Origin: Basfia succiniciproducens
GTDB lineage: Bacteria > Pseudomonadota > Gammaproteobacteria > Enterobacterales > Pasteurellaceae
DNA: 64,000 nucleotides
Reading direction: 5' to 3'
Assembly (NCBI RefSeq): GCF_011455875.1
Contig: NZ_CP015031.1
Span: forward strand, 1,159,405 to 1,223,404
Part shown: piece by piece, positions 9,950-18,586 of the stretch
How positions within the stretch are numbered: position 1 is the first letter of the stretch
How the letters are laid out: the number at the start of each line of letters is the position of its first letter
Position numbers and translations under genes: made by a program
Notes under the pieces: generated by a model
What the model was told of the DNA's origin: nothing
The model's database searches: none
The model's input: the letters and a program-made list of their open reading frames with translations, nothing else

Positions 9950-10091
9950 ATTATTGCCTATATTTTTTCTTGCAATTTAAATAAAACCGGTTAATTTAGG
10001 TAGCTCAAACGTTTTAGCCGCCCATTTTTCAGCGTGCCATATAATAACGTATTTTCGACTTTAAAACAGTAAAAAAATTAGGAAGGAACGA

Positions 10092-11564
10092 ATGAAATAT
10101 TCGGTAAAACAGACCGCACTTGAACAGGAAAACAAAAGTCTTTTTATTGCAATTTTTGAGAATCAGGAACTCTCACCTGCCGCATTAAAGCTCGATCTTA
10201 AACTAAAGGGCGAAATTACCGAAGCGGTAAAAAACGGTGAAGTCAGCGGTAAAATCGGGCGAATTTTAGTACTCCGCCACGGTGCTCAACGTATTATTTT
10301 AGTAGGTTGCGGCAAGCAAAATGAAGTTACCGAACGTCAATATAAACAAATTATTCAAAAAGCCGTTAAAACCGCCAAAGAAACTATTGCAACAACAATT
10401 ATTAACGCCTTAACCGAAGTAAAAATCAAAGATCGCGATCTTTACTGGAATGTTCGTTTTGCGGTAGAAACTATTGAGGAAGATAATTATATTTTTGAGC
10501 AATTTAAACGTAAGAAATCTGAAAATAACAGCAAATTAGCCGAAATTACCTTCTACACGGAAGAAAATCATGAACAAGCAGAACTTGCCATTCGACATGC
10601 AACGGCAATTTCTTCAGGTGTAAAAGCGGCAAAAGATATTGCAAACTGTCCGCCGAATATCTGTAATCCGGCCTATTTGGCGGAACAGGCAAATCAGCTG
10701 GCCCACCGCTCATCGCTAATCAAAACTACGGTTATCGGCGAAAAAGAGATGAAAAAATTAGGCATGAACGCTTATCTTGCGGTTTCTTGCGGTTCAAAAA
10801 ATGAGGCGAAACTGTCTGTTATGGAATACCGTAACCATGAAAATCCGAATGCTAAACCTATCGTTCTGGTGGGCAAAGGGCTGACCTTTGATGCCGGTGG
10901 TATTTCATTAAAACCCGCGGCGGATATGGATGAAATGAAATATGACATGTGCGGTGCCGCTTCCGTTTACGGGGTAATGAACGCTATTGCCGAATTACAA
11001 TTGCCGTTAAATGTTATCGGTGTGATGGCGGGTTGCGAAAATTTGCCGGACGGTAATGCTTATCGTCCCGGCGATATTCTGACGACTATGAGCGGTTTAA
11101 CAGTTGAGGTGTTAAATACCGATGCGGAAGGTCGCTTAGTTTTATGTGATACCTTAACCTATGTGGAACGCTTCGAACCTGAACTGGTTATTGATGTTGC
11201 CACCTTAACAGGTGCCTGTGTAGTAGCTTTGGGGCAACACAACAGCGGGTTGGTTTCAACGGATGACAATTTAGCGCAAGATCTCGAACGGGCAGCGAAA
11301 CTTGCCAATGATAAGGCCTGGCGTTTGCCGTTAAGTGAAGAATATCAAGAACAATTAAAATCTAAATTTGCCGATTTGGCAAATTTAGGCGGTCGCTGGG
11401 GAGGCGCTATCACTGCCGGCGCATTTCTTTCCAACTTCACTAAAAACTACCCTTGGGCGCATTTAGATATTGCCGGAACAGCCTGGTTACAAGGTCAAAA
11501 TAAAGGTGCCACCGGCCGCCCGGTTTCATTGTTGGTTCAGTTTTTGCTGAATCAGGTGAAATAA
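10092..11564 (+). CDS. pepA: cytosol (leucyl) aminopeptidase PepA
   Basis: M17-family dimanganese/dizinc aminopeptidase; in E. coli it is also a DNA-binding protein for cer/Xer recombination and for carAB control. The 490-residue product (E. coli 503) has the active-site lysine in [20 protein letters not shown], the metal ligands around YDMCGAASV, and the M17 signature [21 protein letters not shown] precedes the ATG. In E. coli pepA is followed by holC and valS. Here a repeat array and an accessory island come next, and valS/holC lie 7 kb further on in opposite orientation. Confidence 0.96.
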   Translation: MKYSVKQTALEQENKSLFIAIFENQELSPAALKLDLKLKGEITEAVKNGEVSGKIGRILVLRHGAQRIILVGCGKQNEVTERQYKQIIQKAVKTAKETIATTIINALTEVKIKDRDLYWNVRFAVETIEEDNYIFEQFKRKKSENNSKLAEITFYTEENHEQAELAIRHATAISSGVKAAKDIANCPPNICNPAYLAEQANQLAHRSSLIKTTVIGEKEMKKLGMNAYLAVSCGSKNEAKLSVMEYRNHENPNAKPIVLVGKGLTFDAGGISLKPAADMDEMKYDMCGAASVYGVMNAIAELQLPLNVIGVMAGCENLPDGNAYRPGDILTTMSGLTVEVLNTDAEGRLVLCDTLTYVERFEPELVIDVATLTGACVVALGQHNSGLVSTDDNLAQDLERAAKLANDKAWRLPLSEEYQEQLKSKFADLANLGGRWGGAITAGAFLSNFTKNYPWAHLDIAGTAWLQGQNKGATGRPVSLLVQFLLNQVK

Positions 11565-11589
11565 TTTAAGTGAAATTTAGAGGTTAGGA

Positions 11590-12178
11590 ATCCCCCTCAG
11601 TCACTGCGTGACAGCTCCCCCGGCTTCGTGGGGGAGCGAACATTTTTTGCGTATTTCGATAGCGATAACATTATTTCAGTCCGTTCCCTCCCCCACAAAG
11701 TTGGGGGAGGGACCTGAAAGCCGGTGGGGAAAATTCCTTGCCCCCTCAGTCACTACGTGACAGCTCCCCCGGCCTCGTGGGGGAGCGAACATTTTTTGCG
11801 TATTTCGATAACGATAACATTATTTCAGTCCGTTCCCTCCTCCACAAAGTTGGGGGAGGTGCCTGAAAGCCGGTGGGGAAAATTCCTTGCCCCCTCAGTC
11901 ACTGCGTGACAGCTCCCCCGGCCTCGTGGGGGAGCGAACATTTTTTGCGTATTTCGATAACGATAACATTATTTCAGTCCGTTCCCTCCCCCACAAAGTT
12001 GGGGGAGGTGCCTGAAAGCCGGTGGGGAAAATTCCTTGCCCCCTCAGTCACTGCGTGACAGCTCCCCCGGCCTCGTGGGGGAGCGAACATTTTTGCGTAT
12101 TTCGATAACGATAACATTATTTCAGTCCGTTCCCTCCCCCACAAAGTTGGGGGGAGGTGCCTGAAAGGCGGAGGGGGT
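11590..12178. repeat. four-copy 149-bp tandem repeat array, hairpin rich
   Basis: This fills most of the 698-bp gap between pepA and ald. Units begin CCCCCTCAGTCACT at 11592, 11741, 11890 and 12039, a period of exactly 149 bp, and differ by only a few bases. Each holds two strong hairpins: CTCCCCCGGCCTCGTGGGGGAG, and CCTCCCCCACAAAGTTGGGGGAGG with one to two changes per copy. A low-GC middle (GCGTATTTCGATAACGATAA) lies between them. The last copy ends in GGTGCCTGAAAGGCGGAGGGGG. The short open frames across it repeat with the array period and are not genes. The module is shared, in inverse orientation, with the array at 41570-43372. Confidence 0.95.
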
Positions 12179-12262
12179 GGGATTTCAAGACATGAGCCAC
12201 TTTACATGTTATGCGACGGCTATCCCACTAAAAAAACGGAAATTTCCACCGCACTTTTGCCG

Positions 12263-13747
12263 CTAATACATACCTTCACGCTCTTCCCGAGTACTGATGA
12301 AGATATTTTTCACCTGGGTATAGGCATCCAGCATCATTTTATGAGTTTCACGACCGATACCTGAAGTCTTATAACCACCGAACGGCGCGCCCGCTGGCAG
12401 GCGGTTGTAACAGTTCACCCACACACGGCCGGTTTCCAGCGCGCGAGCAACACGTAACGCACGGTTGATATTGTGGGTCCATACGGCACCGCCAAGCCCG
12501 TATTCGCTATCGTTCGCCATGTGAATCACATCCGCTTCCTCTTTAAATTTAATAACCACGGCAACCGGACCGAAAATTTCTTCCTGTGCCACCCGTTTAG
12601 TATTATCCGGCGCCAGAATTAATGTCGGTTGGAAAAACTCGCCTTTTGCCAAGGCAGGATCCGTCGCTTTTTCGCCGCCGATAATGATCTCACAACCTTC
12701 TTCTCTGGCAATATCCACGTATTTGCTGATCACCTTAATTTGGTTGGAATTTACCTGTGCGCCCATCTGAGTGTCGTCTTCCCAAGGTAAGCCGACTTTC
12801 ACTTTCTTGAATTCTTCTTTTAGCGCGGCAATAAATTTATCGTAAATATTTTCCTGTACGAAAATCCGCGATCCGGCGCAACATACCTGCCCCTGATTAA
12901 ACAGAATACCTTTTTGCGCCCCTTCCAGCGCTTTATCAAAAGGCATATCGTCAAAGAAAATATTGGCTGATTTACCGCCTAATTCCAAGGTGGACGGAAT
13001 TAACATCTCGGCCGCCGCCACCCCGATTTTACGCCCGATCTCAGTAGAACCCGTAAACGCCAGTTTATTAAAACCAGTATGGTGCAGCATATATTCGCCG
13101 GACTTAGAACCTTTACCGGTAATCACGTTAAACACACCCTTCGGCAATAAATGGTTAATTTTCTGTGCCAGAGAAAGCAAACTCAAAGAGGTGGAAGAAG
13201 AAGGGTGAATCACCACCGTGCATCCTGCCGCCAATGCGGGTGCAATTTTCCATGCTGCCATCAAGAACGGGAAATTCCAGGGAATAATCTGCCCTACCAC
13301 ACCGATCGGTTCACGTAAAATCAACGACAAATCTTCGTCGTCCAATTGATTGGCGCTGCCTTCTTCGGAACGAATTACCGCTGCAAAATAACGGAAGTGA
13401 TCCGCCGCCAGCGGAATATCCGCAGCCCGGGTTTCACGAATCGGTTTACCGTTATCCAGGGTTTCCTGCAAAGCAAATAATTCCGTATTTTCATCAATCA
13501 CATCGGCTATTTTATTTAAAATTGCCGCCCGTTCCGCCGCAGTAGTGTGTTTCCAGGTTTTAAAAGCTTCCTGCGCAGCAGTTACCGCCGCATCTACATC
13601 CGCATCCGTTGCGTCAATAAAAGTCGCCAGTTCCGCCCCGTTTGCAGGGTTATGCGCAGTTAAAGTTTTGCCTTCGGAACCATCAGTCCATTCGCCGTTA
13701 ATCAATAAACCGTAATGTTTATCAAATACATTGAGATCTTTTGTCAT
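12263..13747 (-). CDS. NAD(P)-dependent aldehyde dehydrogenase (AldB/ExaC-like)
   Basis: Oxidises an aldehyde, probably acetaldehyde-like, to the acid. The 494-residue product is close to E. coli AldB throughout: DNGKPIRET, PIGVVGQIIPWNFP with the catalytic Asn, FTGSTEIG, ELGGKS with the general-base Glu255, NQGQVCCAGSR with nucleophile Cys289, EEIFGPV, and GGYKTSGIGRETHKMM. Odd point: the usual cofactor-binding Lys of the KPA motif is His181 here (VVIHPSSSTSLS). The gene stands alone between the 149-bp array and the amidohydrolase genes. Substrate cannot be told from sequence, so no gene symbol is given. Confidence 0.9.
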   Translation of the reverse strand: MTKDLNVFDKHYGLLINGEWTDGSEGKTLTAHNPANGAELATFIDATDADVDAAVTAAQEAFKTWKHTTAAERAAILNKIADVIDENTELFALQETLDNGKPIRETRAADIPLAADHFRYFAAVIRSEEGSANQLDDEDLSLILREPIGVVGQIIPWNFPFLMAAWKIAPALAAGCTVVIHPSSSTSLSLLSLAQKINHLLPKGVFNVITGKGSKSGEYMLHHTGFNKLAFTGSTEIGRKIGVAAAEMLIPSTLELGGKSANIFFDDMPFDKALEGAQKGILFNQGQVCCAGSRIFVQENIYDKFIAALKEEFKKVKVGLPWEDDTQMGAQVNSNQIKVISKYVDIAREEGCEIIIGGEKATDPALAKGEFFQPTLILAPDNTKRVAQEEIFGPVAVVIKFKEEADVIHMANDSEYGLGGAVWTHNINRALRVARALETGRVWVNCYNRLPAGAPFGGYKTSGIGRETHKMMLDAYTQVKNIFISTREEREGMY

Positions 13748-13915
13748 ATTCGCTCTCCTATTACTAACGTTGCGGTAAAAAACTGTTACGTTTACCTTGC
13801 TCTCAACACCGGCGGTGTTTACCGCTTGATTAAGGTTTAGCTATTTGAACATAAAATCATCTATAAAAATGAGAGGTGTATCACAATTTTATCAATTTAT
13901 TTACATTTTTTTAAC

Positions 13916-13959
13916 AAAAAAGTGCGGTTAAAACATTTTGATTTTCAACCGCACTTTTT
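13916..13959 (-). terminator. inverted-USS terminator after the AbgA-like gene
   Basis: AAAAAGTGCGGTT and AACCGCACTTTTT form a long stem around an AT-rich loop. It sits 17 bp beyond the stop codon of the minus-strand amidohydrolase gene. The A/T runs on both sides make it potentially bidirectional. Confidence 0.8.
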
Positions 13960-13976
13960 GATTCTTAAAACCGTTT

Positions 13977-15245
13977 TTAACCGAGCAGCCGTTGTACCAG
14001 TGCAGTATAAATGTTCACGCCGTTCATCAATTGGTCTTCATCGAAATCAAACTCCGCCTCATGATGGCCGGCCGTACGGTCTGCGCCAAGGACAAAATAG
14101 ATCGCTTTGCCACCTTGTTCTTGTACCCGTCTGCCTAAAACCGTTGCATCTTCACTGGCGTTAAAGGCATAATTTGCATTAGCGCTATGCACTTTAGGGT
14201 GGGCAAGAACGATGTCTTCCACCAGCCCTACCAGTTCGGTATCGTTAATCATATCCACCGCTTCGCCCATGATTTCCGTTTCATACTCCACATCAAAGCT
14301 GACGGCGATACCGTTGGCAATCCTCATGACCTGATCAACCATATACTGATTGACGGCTTTGTTTTCACCACGTACTTCAAGCTGAATTTCCGCTTTACTC
14401 GGAATAACGTTCCGCCCTTCGCCCGCCTTCAGCACGCCTACATTAATCCGCGTCATTCCTTCGCCGTGACGGCTGATTCCGTGTAGCTGGGTAACAGCGT
14501 GAGCGGCGGCAAGCAGAGCATTGCGTCCTAAATGCGGAGCGGCTCCCGCATGTGCCGGTTTGCCTTGGTAACGGATATCGATCTTAGTGGTGGAAAGGAA
14601 ATTTGTCGGATTGGAAATCACCGTACCGCTATCCGCACAAAAGCCGATATGCGAAGCGGAGAAATAATCGGCATCGTCAATTACGCCGCTTGCCGCAATC
14701 GCCGCCGCGCCGCGCACGCCTTCTTCCGCCGGTTGAAACACAATTTTCACTTTGCCGCTGAGTTTATCCTTATTTTGCGACAGCCACAGCGCAGTACCTA
14801 AGCCGATAGTGATATGTCCGTCGTGTCCGCAGGCATGCATAAAGCCATCGTTAAGGGAAGTAAAACCCTCTTTATTCGGAATATGTTCCGGTGCTTTGGT
14901 TTCCATCACATTCACGCAGTCGATATCGAAACGCAAGGCCAGGGTTTTCCCCGGCTTCCCCGAATCCAATACCGCCACACAGCCGGTGTAGCCGTCCATT
15001 TTTTCCAGCCATTTTTGTTTAGCGCCGTATGCAACGGCATTTGCCAACCCTTTTTCCACAACGGCTTGTTGACGACCGCGTACAAAATCACGGTTAATGA
15101 TTTGATTACCGAGAAGAATCTCAAATCCCATTTGTTCTAAATAATCGGCAATACGAGAAGTTGTCCAAAACTCTGCCCAGCCCGTTTCCGGAAAACGATG
15201 AAATTCTCTGCGCCATTGTACGAGCTGTTGTTGAGTCAATTCCAT
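13977..15245 (-). CDS. M20 amidohydrolase, AbgA-like
   Basis: M20D-family metallohydrolase that cleaves an amide such as p-aminobenzoyl-glutamate or another N-acyl amino acid. The 422-residue product resembles E. coli AbgA along its length: WRREFHRFPETGWAEF, FDIDCVNVME, HACGHDGHITIGLG (metal ligands), FQPAEEGVRGA (catalytic Glu), KPAHAGAAPHLGRNALLAA in the dimerisation lid, and GHHEAEFDFDEDQL at the end. E. coli AbgA works with AbgB; no AbgB is visible. Here the gene follows a DcuC-family carrier on the same strand, 204 bp downstream of it, so carrier plus hydrolase may form one uptake-and-cleavage unit. Substrate is unknown. Confidence 0.87.
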   Translation of the reverse strand: MELTQQQLVQWRREFHRFPETGWAEFWTTSRIADYLEQMGFEILLGNQIINRDFVRGRQQAVVEKGLANAVAYGAKQKWLEKMDGYTGCVAVLDSGKPGKTLALRFDIDCVNVMETKAPEHIPNKEGFTSLNDGFMHACGHDGHITIGLGTALWLSQNKDKLSGKVKIVFQPAEEGVRGAAAIAASGVIDDADYFSASHIGFCADSGTVISNPTNFLSTTKIDIRYQGKPAHAGAAPHLGRNALLAAAHAVTQLHGISRHGEGMTRINVGVLKAGEGRNVIPSKAEIQLEVRGENKAVNQYMVDQVMRIANGIAVSFDVEYETEIMGEAVDMINDTELVGLVEDIVLAHPKVHSANANYAFNASEDATVLGRRVQEQGGKAIYFVLGADRTAGHHEAEFDFDEDQLMNGVNIYTALVQRLLG

Positions 15246-15449
15246 AGTATGCTCCTTCTTGATATTGATAAATATACGGTGTTCTTACCATATGCGATGT
15301 TCGGGTAAGCGTATATTCACCGTAAGACGGAAATTATATCTGGGGCACATTCTTGATTGTATTTTTGTATCGGCTGTTTTTACCCGAGAATCCGTCCCGC
15401 TTCAAATTGAGGACCGCCCTAAAAGTGCGGTCGTTTTTTCACCTGTTTT

Positions 15450-16742
15450 TTACAGCATAAACAGAGCAAGAAATAAGATTGCCAAAACCATTCCCAACGC
15501 GGTACGTTTGATCATTTCCATCGGGCTGACCATTGCCAGGCCCGCACAGACGATGGTGACACCTGCAATCGGCGAGGCGGTACGTCCGATCGCGCCCGAA
15601 ATTGCCGCCGCCATACCGAGATTAACATAAGTATAACCGAGTTCGACCGCATGCGGTGTAACGGCGGAGTTGAAGGCGATTGCCGCCGCATCGCCGGAAC
15701 CGGTGATGATCCCCATCAGGAACGGTCCGATAGTCGCACCCCAGCGCACAAATTCGTTGGAATGTTTGAGGAACCCGATGGCAGAGTCAATAGCGCCGGT
15801 GGATTTTAACCCGGCCACAAACACGCCCGCCGCAATAATGATACCGAGTACGTTGGCATAAGAATTACCCATTCCATTAAAGAATTCTTCGGTGATTTTC
15901 ACCGGAGAAATACGGGTGACCAAAATGCCGTAAATCGCCCCGATTAACATTGCCTGCGGTACGCCCATTTGGGTCCAGCCTAACCAGGACACCTGTTGCA
16001 ACGATGTACCGCCAATAACCAGAATCACCAACGGCACCAAAGGCGCTAAAGCAAACAGAACATTAACTTTAACGAATTTATCTTCCGCTTCTTTCTGTTC
16101 TCTTAAATAAGCTTGACGGTGTTCATCGCCGTAATCTTTAAAAAACAGCGCCAACAATGTCAGCATAACCGCACCGATAGCGCCCGCAACCATAGTATAA
16201 GGGGCATGAGTCAGGTTAACTTCAGTAATCGTTAGTTTCGACATTTCACTGATCATCGCCGAGTGAGAAGAACCGGGGCTCATCATGGAACCGAAAGTCC
16301 CCGCCAGAATGGCCGCCCCGGCTGTCGCCGGACGGACGCCGGCACTTTTCAGTATCGGAATCAACGTTGCTCCCACCGCCGCCGCGCATCCGGCCGCAGA
16401 AGGAATCGCGATATTAATAAAGAAAGTGATCACCGTCGCTACCGGGATCAAAAAGAATTTTAATCCTCCCAGTGGTTTGGTCAGCAAATGTACTAAATGA
16501 GTATCGCATTGAGTATATTTCATTACATAGGCAAAACCCATACTAGAACAGATTGCCATAATCAGTCCGCCGGAAGTCATACTTTTGGCGAATGCGTCCA
16601 ATGCGCCCATCGGATTAAACGTAAGGAGCGACATCAACAACCCGACCCCGATCAGTACGGTTCGGGTTTCATATTTTTTAATCAGCAAATAAATGGTCGC
16701 AATAATGCCGGCAACGGCAATAACAGGTTTCAATTCATCCAT
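15450..16742 (-). CDS. DcuC-family anaerobic C4-dicarboxylate (or related anion) carrier
   Basis: Inner-membrane secondary carrier of 430 residues with about 12 hydrophobic segments. Family marks are the re-entrant Ser/Gly-rich loops SAAGCAAAVGATLIP with GTFGSMMSPGSSHSAM in the first half, and TGSGDAAAIAFNSAV with SGAIGRTASPIAGV in the second. DcuC proteins export succinate or exchange C4-dicarboxylates anaerobically, but many family members sit beside peptidases and carry other anions. The neighbour here is an amidohydrolase, so the substrate is left open. Its leader is long (see 16826-17011). Confidence 0.85.
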   Translation of the reverse strand: MDELKPVIAVAGIIATIYLLIKKYETRTVLIGVGLLMSLLTFNPMGALDAFAKSMTSGGLIMAICSSMGFAYVMKYTQCDTHLVHLLTKPLGGLKFFLIPVATVITFFINIAIPSAAGCAAAVGATLIPILKSAGVRPATAGAAILAGTFGSMMSPGSSHSAMISEMSKLTITEVNLTHAPYTMVAGAIGAVMLTLLALFFKDYGDEHRQAYLREQKEAEDKFVKVNVLFALAPLVPLVILVIGGTSLQQVSWLGWTQMGVPQAMLIGAIYGILVTRISPVKITEEFFNGMGNSYANVLGIIIAAGVFVAGLKSTGAIDSAIGFLKHSNEFVRWGATIGPFLMGIITGSGDAAAIAFNSAVTPHAVELGYTYVNLGMAAAISGAIGRTASPIAGVTIVCAGLAMVSPMEMIKRTALGMVLAILFLALFML

Positions 16743-16825
16743 AATAATTTTCCCTTAATATCTGAATGTCGAATTAACGGGTAACTCGGTGAGTTGTATA
16801 TTCTCACTGAAACGTAACACCGCCG

Positions 16826-17011
16826 CTACTCCAAAATCGTAGCTTGTCTGCCTTCGATATGCAACGCCGTACTTTCAGGATGTACGTGTACAAGTGCGGT
16901 CGGATTAACGATTAAAAATTCCGCCAAATGTTCCTCACGACTTTCGCCATTGTGTCTCAACATTTTGCCGGAGATGATTTCCATATTTAACGGTGATAAA
17001 ACCGCTTGCAC
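16826..17011 (-). CDS. hypothetical small ORF in the leader of the dcuC-like gene
   Basis: An open frame of 61 codons with a GTG start, or 53 codons (52 residues) from ATG at 16984, ending in TAG at 16826. The product is soluble-looking and acidic (REEHLAEFLIVNP, HVHPESTALHIEG). No family was recognised and no Shine-Dalgarno is clear before either start. A good minus-strand -10 box (TATAAT, 17023-17028) lies just upstream, and the dcuC-like gene starts 83 bp downstream. It could be a leader peptide, a remnant of a degraded gene, or chance. Confidence 0.3.
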   Translation of the reverse strand: MQAVLSPLNMEIISGKMLRHNGESREEHLAEFLIVNPTALVHVHPESTALHIEGRQATILE

Positions 17012-17281
17012 GGTTTCTTAATATTATAAGAACGACGTATGTCGGCATAAAAAACAAAAACAATTTTTTACCCCGATAAGCGGATAAGAATTGTTGTAAC
17101 CAAGGAATACAATGGATTAAATAACCGCTTTCCTTGTATTTTTAACCGCTGATGAGTAACATATTTTTCATTATAATTTTCTCCGATTCAAACATTATTA
17201 TGCAATCGAATGTTTGAAAGAGAAAAATAAAGATCCGAGTTCTGTGGTCTAGCTCACAAAATAAATGAAAAAGGAGAAGCT
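17012..17281. other. divergent control region between the dcuC-like and AllC-like genes
   Basis: This AT-rich region, together with the small ORF above, accounts for the 539-bp gap 16743-17281. On the minus strand TATAAT at 17023-17028 sits 17 bp from a weak TTTATG. It lies in a TTCTTA/TAAGAA inverted repeat and could start a dcuC-like transcript. On the plus strand TATAAT at 17172-17177 could serve the AllC-like gene. A CRP-like site follows at 17243-17258. AAGGAGAA directly precedes the ATG at 17282. Confidence 0.5.
17243..17258. promoter_or_regulatory. CRP-like site in front of the AllC-like gene
   Basis: TGTGGTCTAGCTCACA matches the CRP consensus TGTGA-N6-TCACA in nine of ten positions. 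It ends only 23 bp before the start codon. That is too close for ordinary activation of this gene, and would fit repression or a roadblock. Confidence 0.55.
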
Positions 17282-18517
17282 ATGTCCGTTAATATGAAGC
17301 GAATTCAAACTATTATTGAAAAATTGGCGTCAATTTCCTCCGTACCGGGCGAATTAACCCGCTTAGCATTCAGTGCGGAAGACGAAGCGGCACATAATTA
17401 CCTGATTGAGCTGTGCAAACCCTATGATCTCTCCATTCGCCGCGATCAAGTCGGCAATTTATTTATCCGTAAATCGGGAATTGAAGACCATTTGCCCGCA
17501 GTAACGTTCGGTTCCCATATCGATACTGTCGTCAATGCGGGAAAATTTGATGGTCCTTTGGGTTCTGTAGGCGGGCTGGAAATTCTGTTTCAATTGTGCG
17601 AACAGGGCGTACAAACCCGCTATCCGTTAGAACTGATCATTTTCACCTGCGAAGAATCCAGCCGTTTTAATTATGCCACCCTTGGCAGCAAGCTCATGTG
17701 TGGAATTGCTAATCGGGAAAGTTTAAGCAGGCTGCGTGATAAACAAGGAAACAGCTTAGAAGAAGCCATGGCGACTATCGGTTTGGACTTTACCGAAGTT
17801 GATCAGGTCAAACGCAATGCGGAAGAATTTAAATGCTTTTTTGAATTACACATCGAACAGGGGCCACGCCTGGCAAACGAACGGAAAACCATCGGTGTAG
17901 TAACGGGAATTGCCGCGCCGATTCGCTGTATAGTAAAAATTCAAGGGCAGGCGGATCATTCCGGCGCGACCGCAATGCACTACCGCCGCGATGCGCTGTT
18001 AGGCGGTGCGGAATTGGCGTTGGCCATTGAACGGGCGGCAATCGATGCCGGACATTCTACCGTAGCAACGGTCAGTAATCTCAATGCCAAACCGGGCGTA
18101 ATGAATGTTGTGCCGGGCTATTGCGAACTGCTGGTAGATATTCGCGGCATTCATAGCGAAGCCAGAGAATCGGTTTTCACCGTATTACAACAACAAATCG
18201 AACAAGTTACCGCCAAGCGGGGATTATCTATCGAATTACAACTGATTTCCAAAGATCAACCGATTCTATTGCCCGATCAAATGGTGCAACAAATCAGCCG
18301 AGCGGCGCAGGATTTAGGCTATGCCTATGAAATTATGCCGAGCGGCGCAGGCCACGATGCCATGCATATGGCGACTTTCTGCCCGACCGGCATGATATTC
18401 GTTCCGTCAAAAAACGGCATCAGTCATAACCCGCTGGAATTTACCTCATGGGAAGAGATTGAAGCCGGCATTAAAGTATTGCAGCTTGTAGTATTGGAAC
18501 AGGCGGAAAAAGTTTAA
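17282..18517 (+). CDS. M20 Zn-dependent hydrolase, AllC/HyuC-like (allantoate or N-carbamoyl-amino-acid hydrolase)
   Basis: Family that hydrolyses allantoate, N-carbamoyl-L-amino acids or ureidoglycine. The 411-residue product shows GSHIDTVVNAGKFDGPLG (first metal ligands), TCEESSRFNYATLGSKLM, FELHIEQGPRL, QADHSGATAMHYRRDAL in the dimer lid, and the C-terminal GAGHDAMHMATFCPTGMIFVPS with the last metal ligand and substrate loop. No allantoinase or other purine genes are near, so the name of the substrate is open. It diverges from the carrier/AbgA-like pair; the three may act on one class of N-acyl or carbamoyl compounds. Confidence 0.85.
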   Translation: MSVNMKRIQTIIEKLASISSVPGELTRLAFSAEDEAAHNYLIELCKPYDLSIRRDQVGNLFIRKSGIEDHLPAVTFGSHIDTVVNAGKFDGPLGSVGGLEILFQLCEQGVQTRYPLELIIFTCEESSRFNYATLGSKLMCGIANRESLSRLRDKQGNSLEEAMATIGLDFTEVDQVKRNAEEFKCFFELHIEQGPRLANERKTIGVVTGIAAPIRCIVKIQGQADHSGATAMHYRRDALLGGAELALAIERAAIDAGHSTVATVSNLNAKPGVMNVVPGYCELLVDIRGIHSEARESVFTVLQQQIEQVTAKRGLSIELQLISKDQPILLPDQMVQQISRAAQDLGYAYEIMPSGAGHDAMHMATFCPTGMIFVPSKNGISHNPLEFTSWEEIEAGIKVLQLVVLEQAEKV

Positions 18518-18523
18518 TAAAAC

Positions 18524-18567
18524 AAAAAAAGTGCGGTAAAAAATGCTTATTTTTCGACCGCACTTTT
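18524..18567. terminator. bidirectional inverted-USS terminator between the AllC-like gene and valS
   Basis: AAAAAGTGCGGT and ACCGCACTTTT form a long stem with an AT-rich loop in the 69-bp gap between two convergent genes. A-runs on the left and T-runs on the right let it work in both directions. Confidence 0.8.
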
Positions 18568-18586
18568 GATGAAATTTTATTCAGAA

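Noticed and set aside
11724-12058. Two near-identical 61-codon open frames (11724-11909 and 11873-12058)
   Set aside because: They overlap, repeat with the 149-bp period and end inside the next unit. They are by-products of the repeat, with no start signal or protein-like composition.
11590-12178. Possible CRISPR array
   Set aside because: Units are 149 bp and identical throughout. There are no short repeats with unique spacers and no cas genes.
15414-15440. GACCGC...GCGGTC hairpin with T-run after the dcuC-like gene
   Set aside because: The T-run is on the plus strand while the gene ending nearby is on the minus strand, and no plus-strand gene ends there. It is left out as a terminator.
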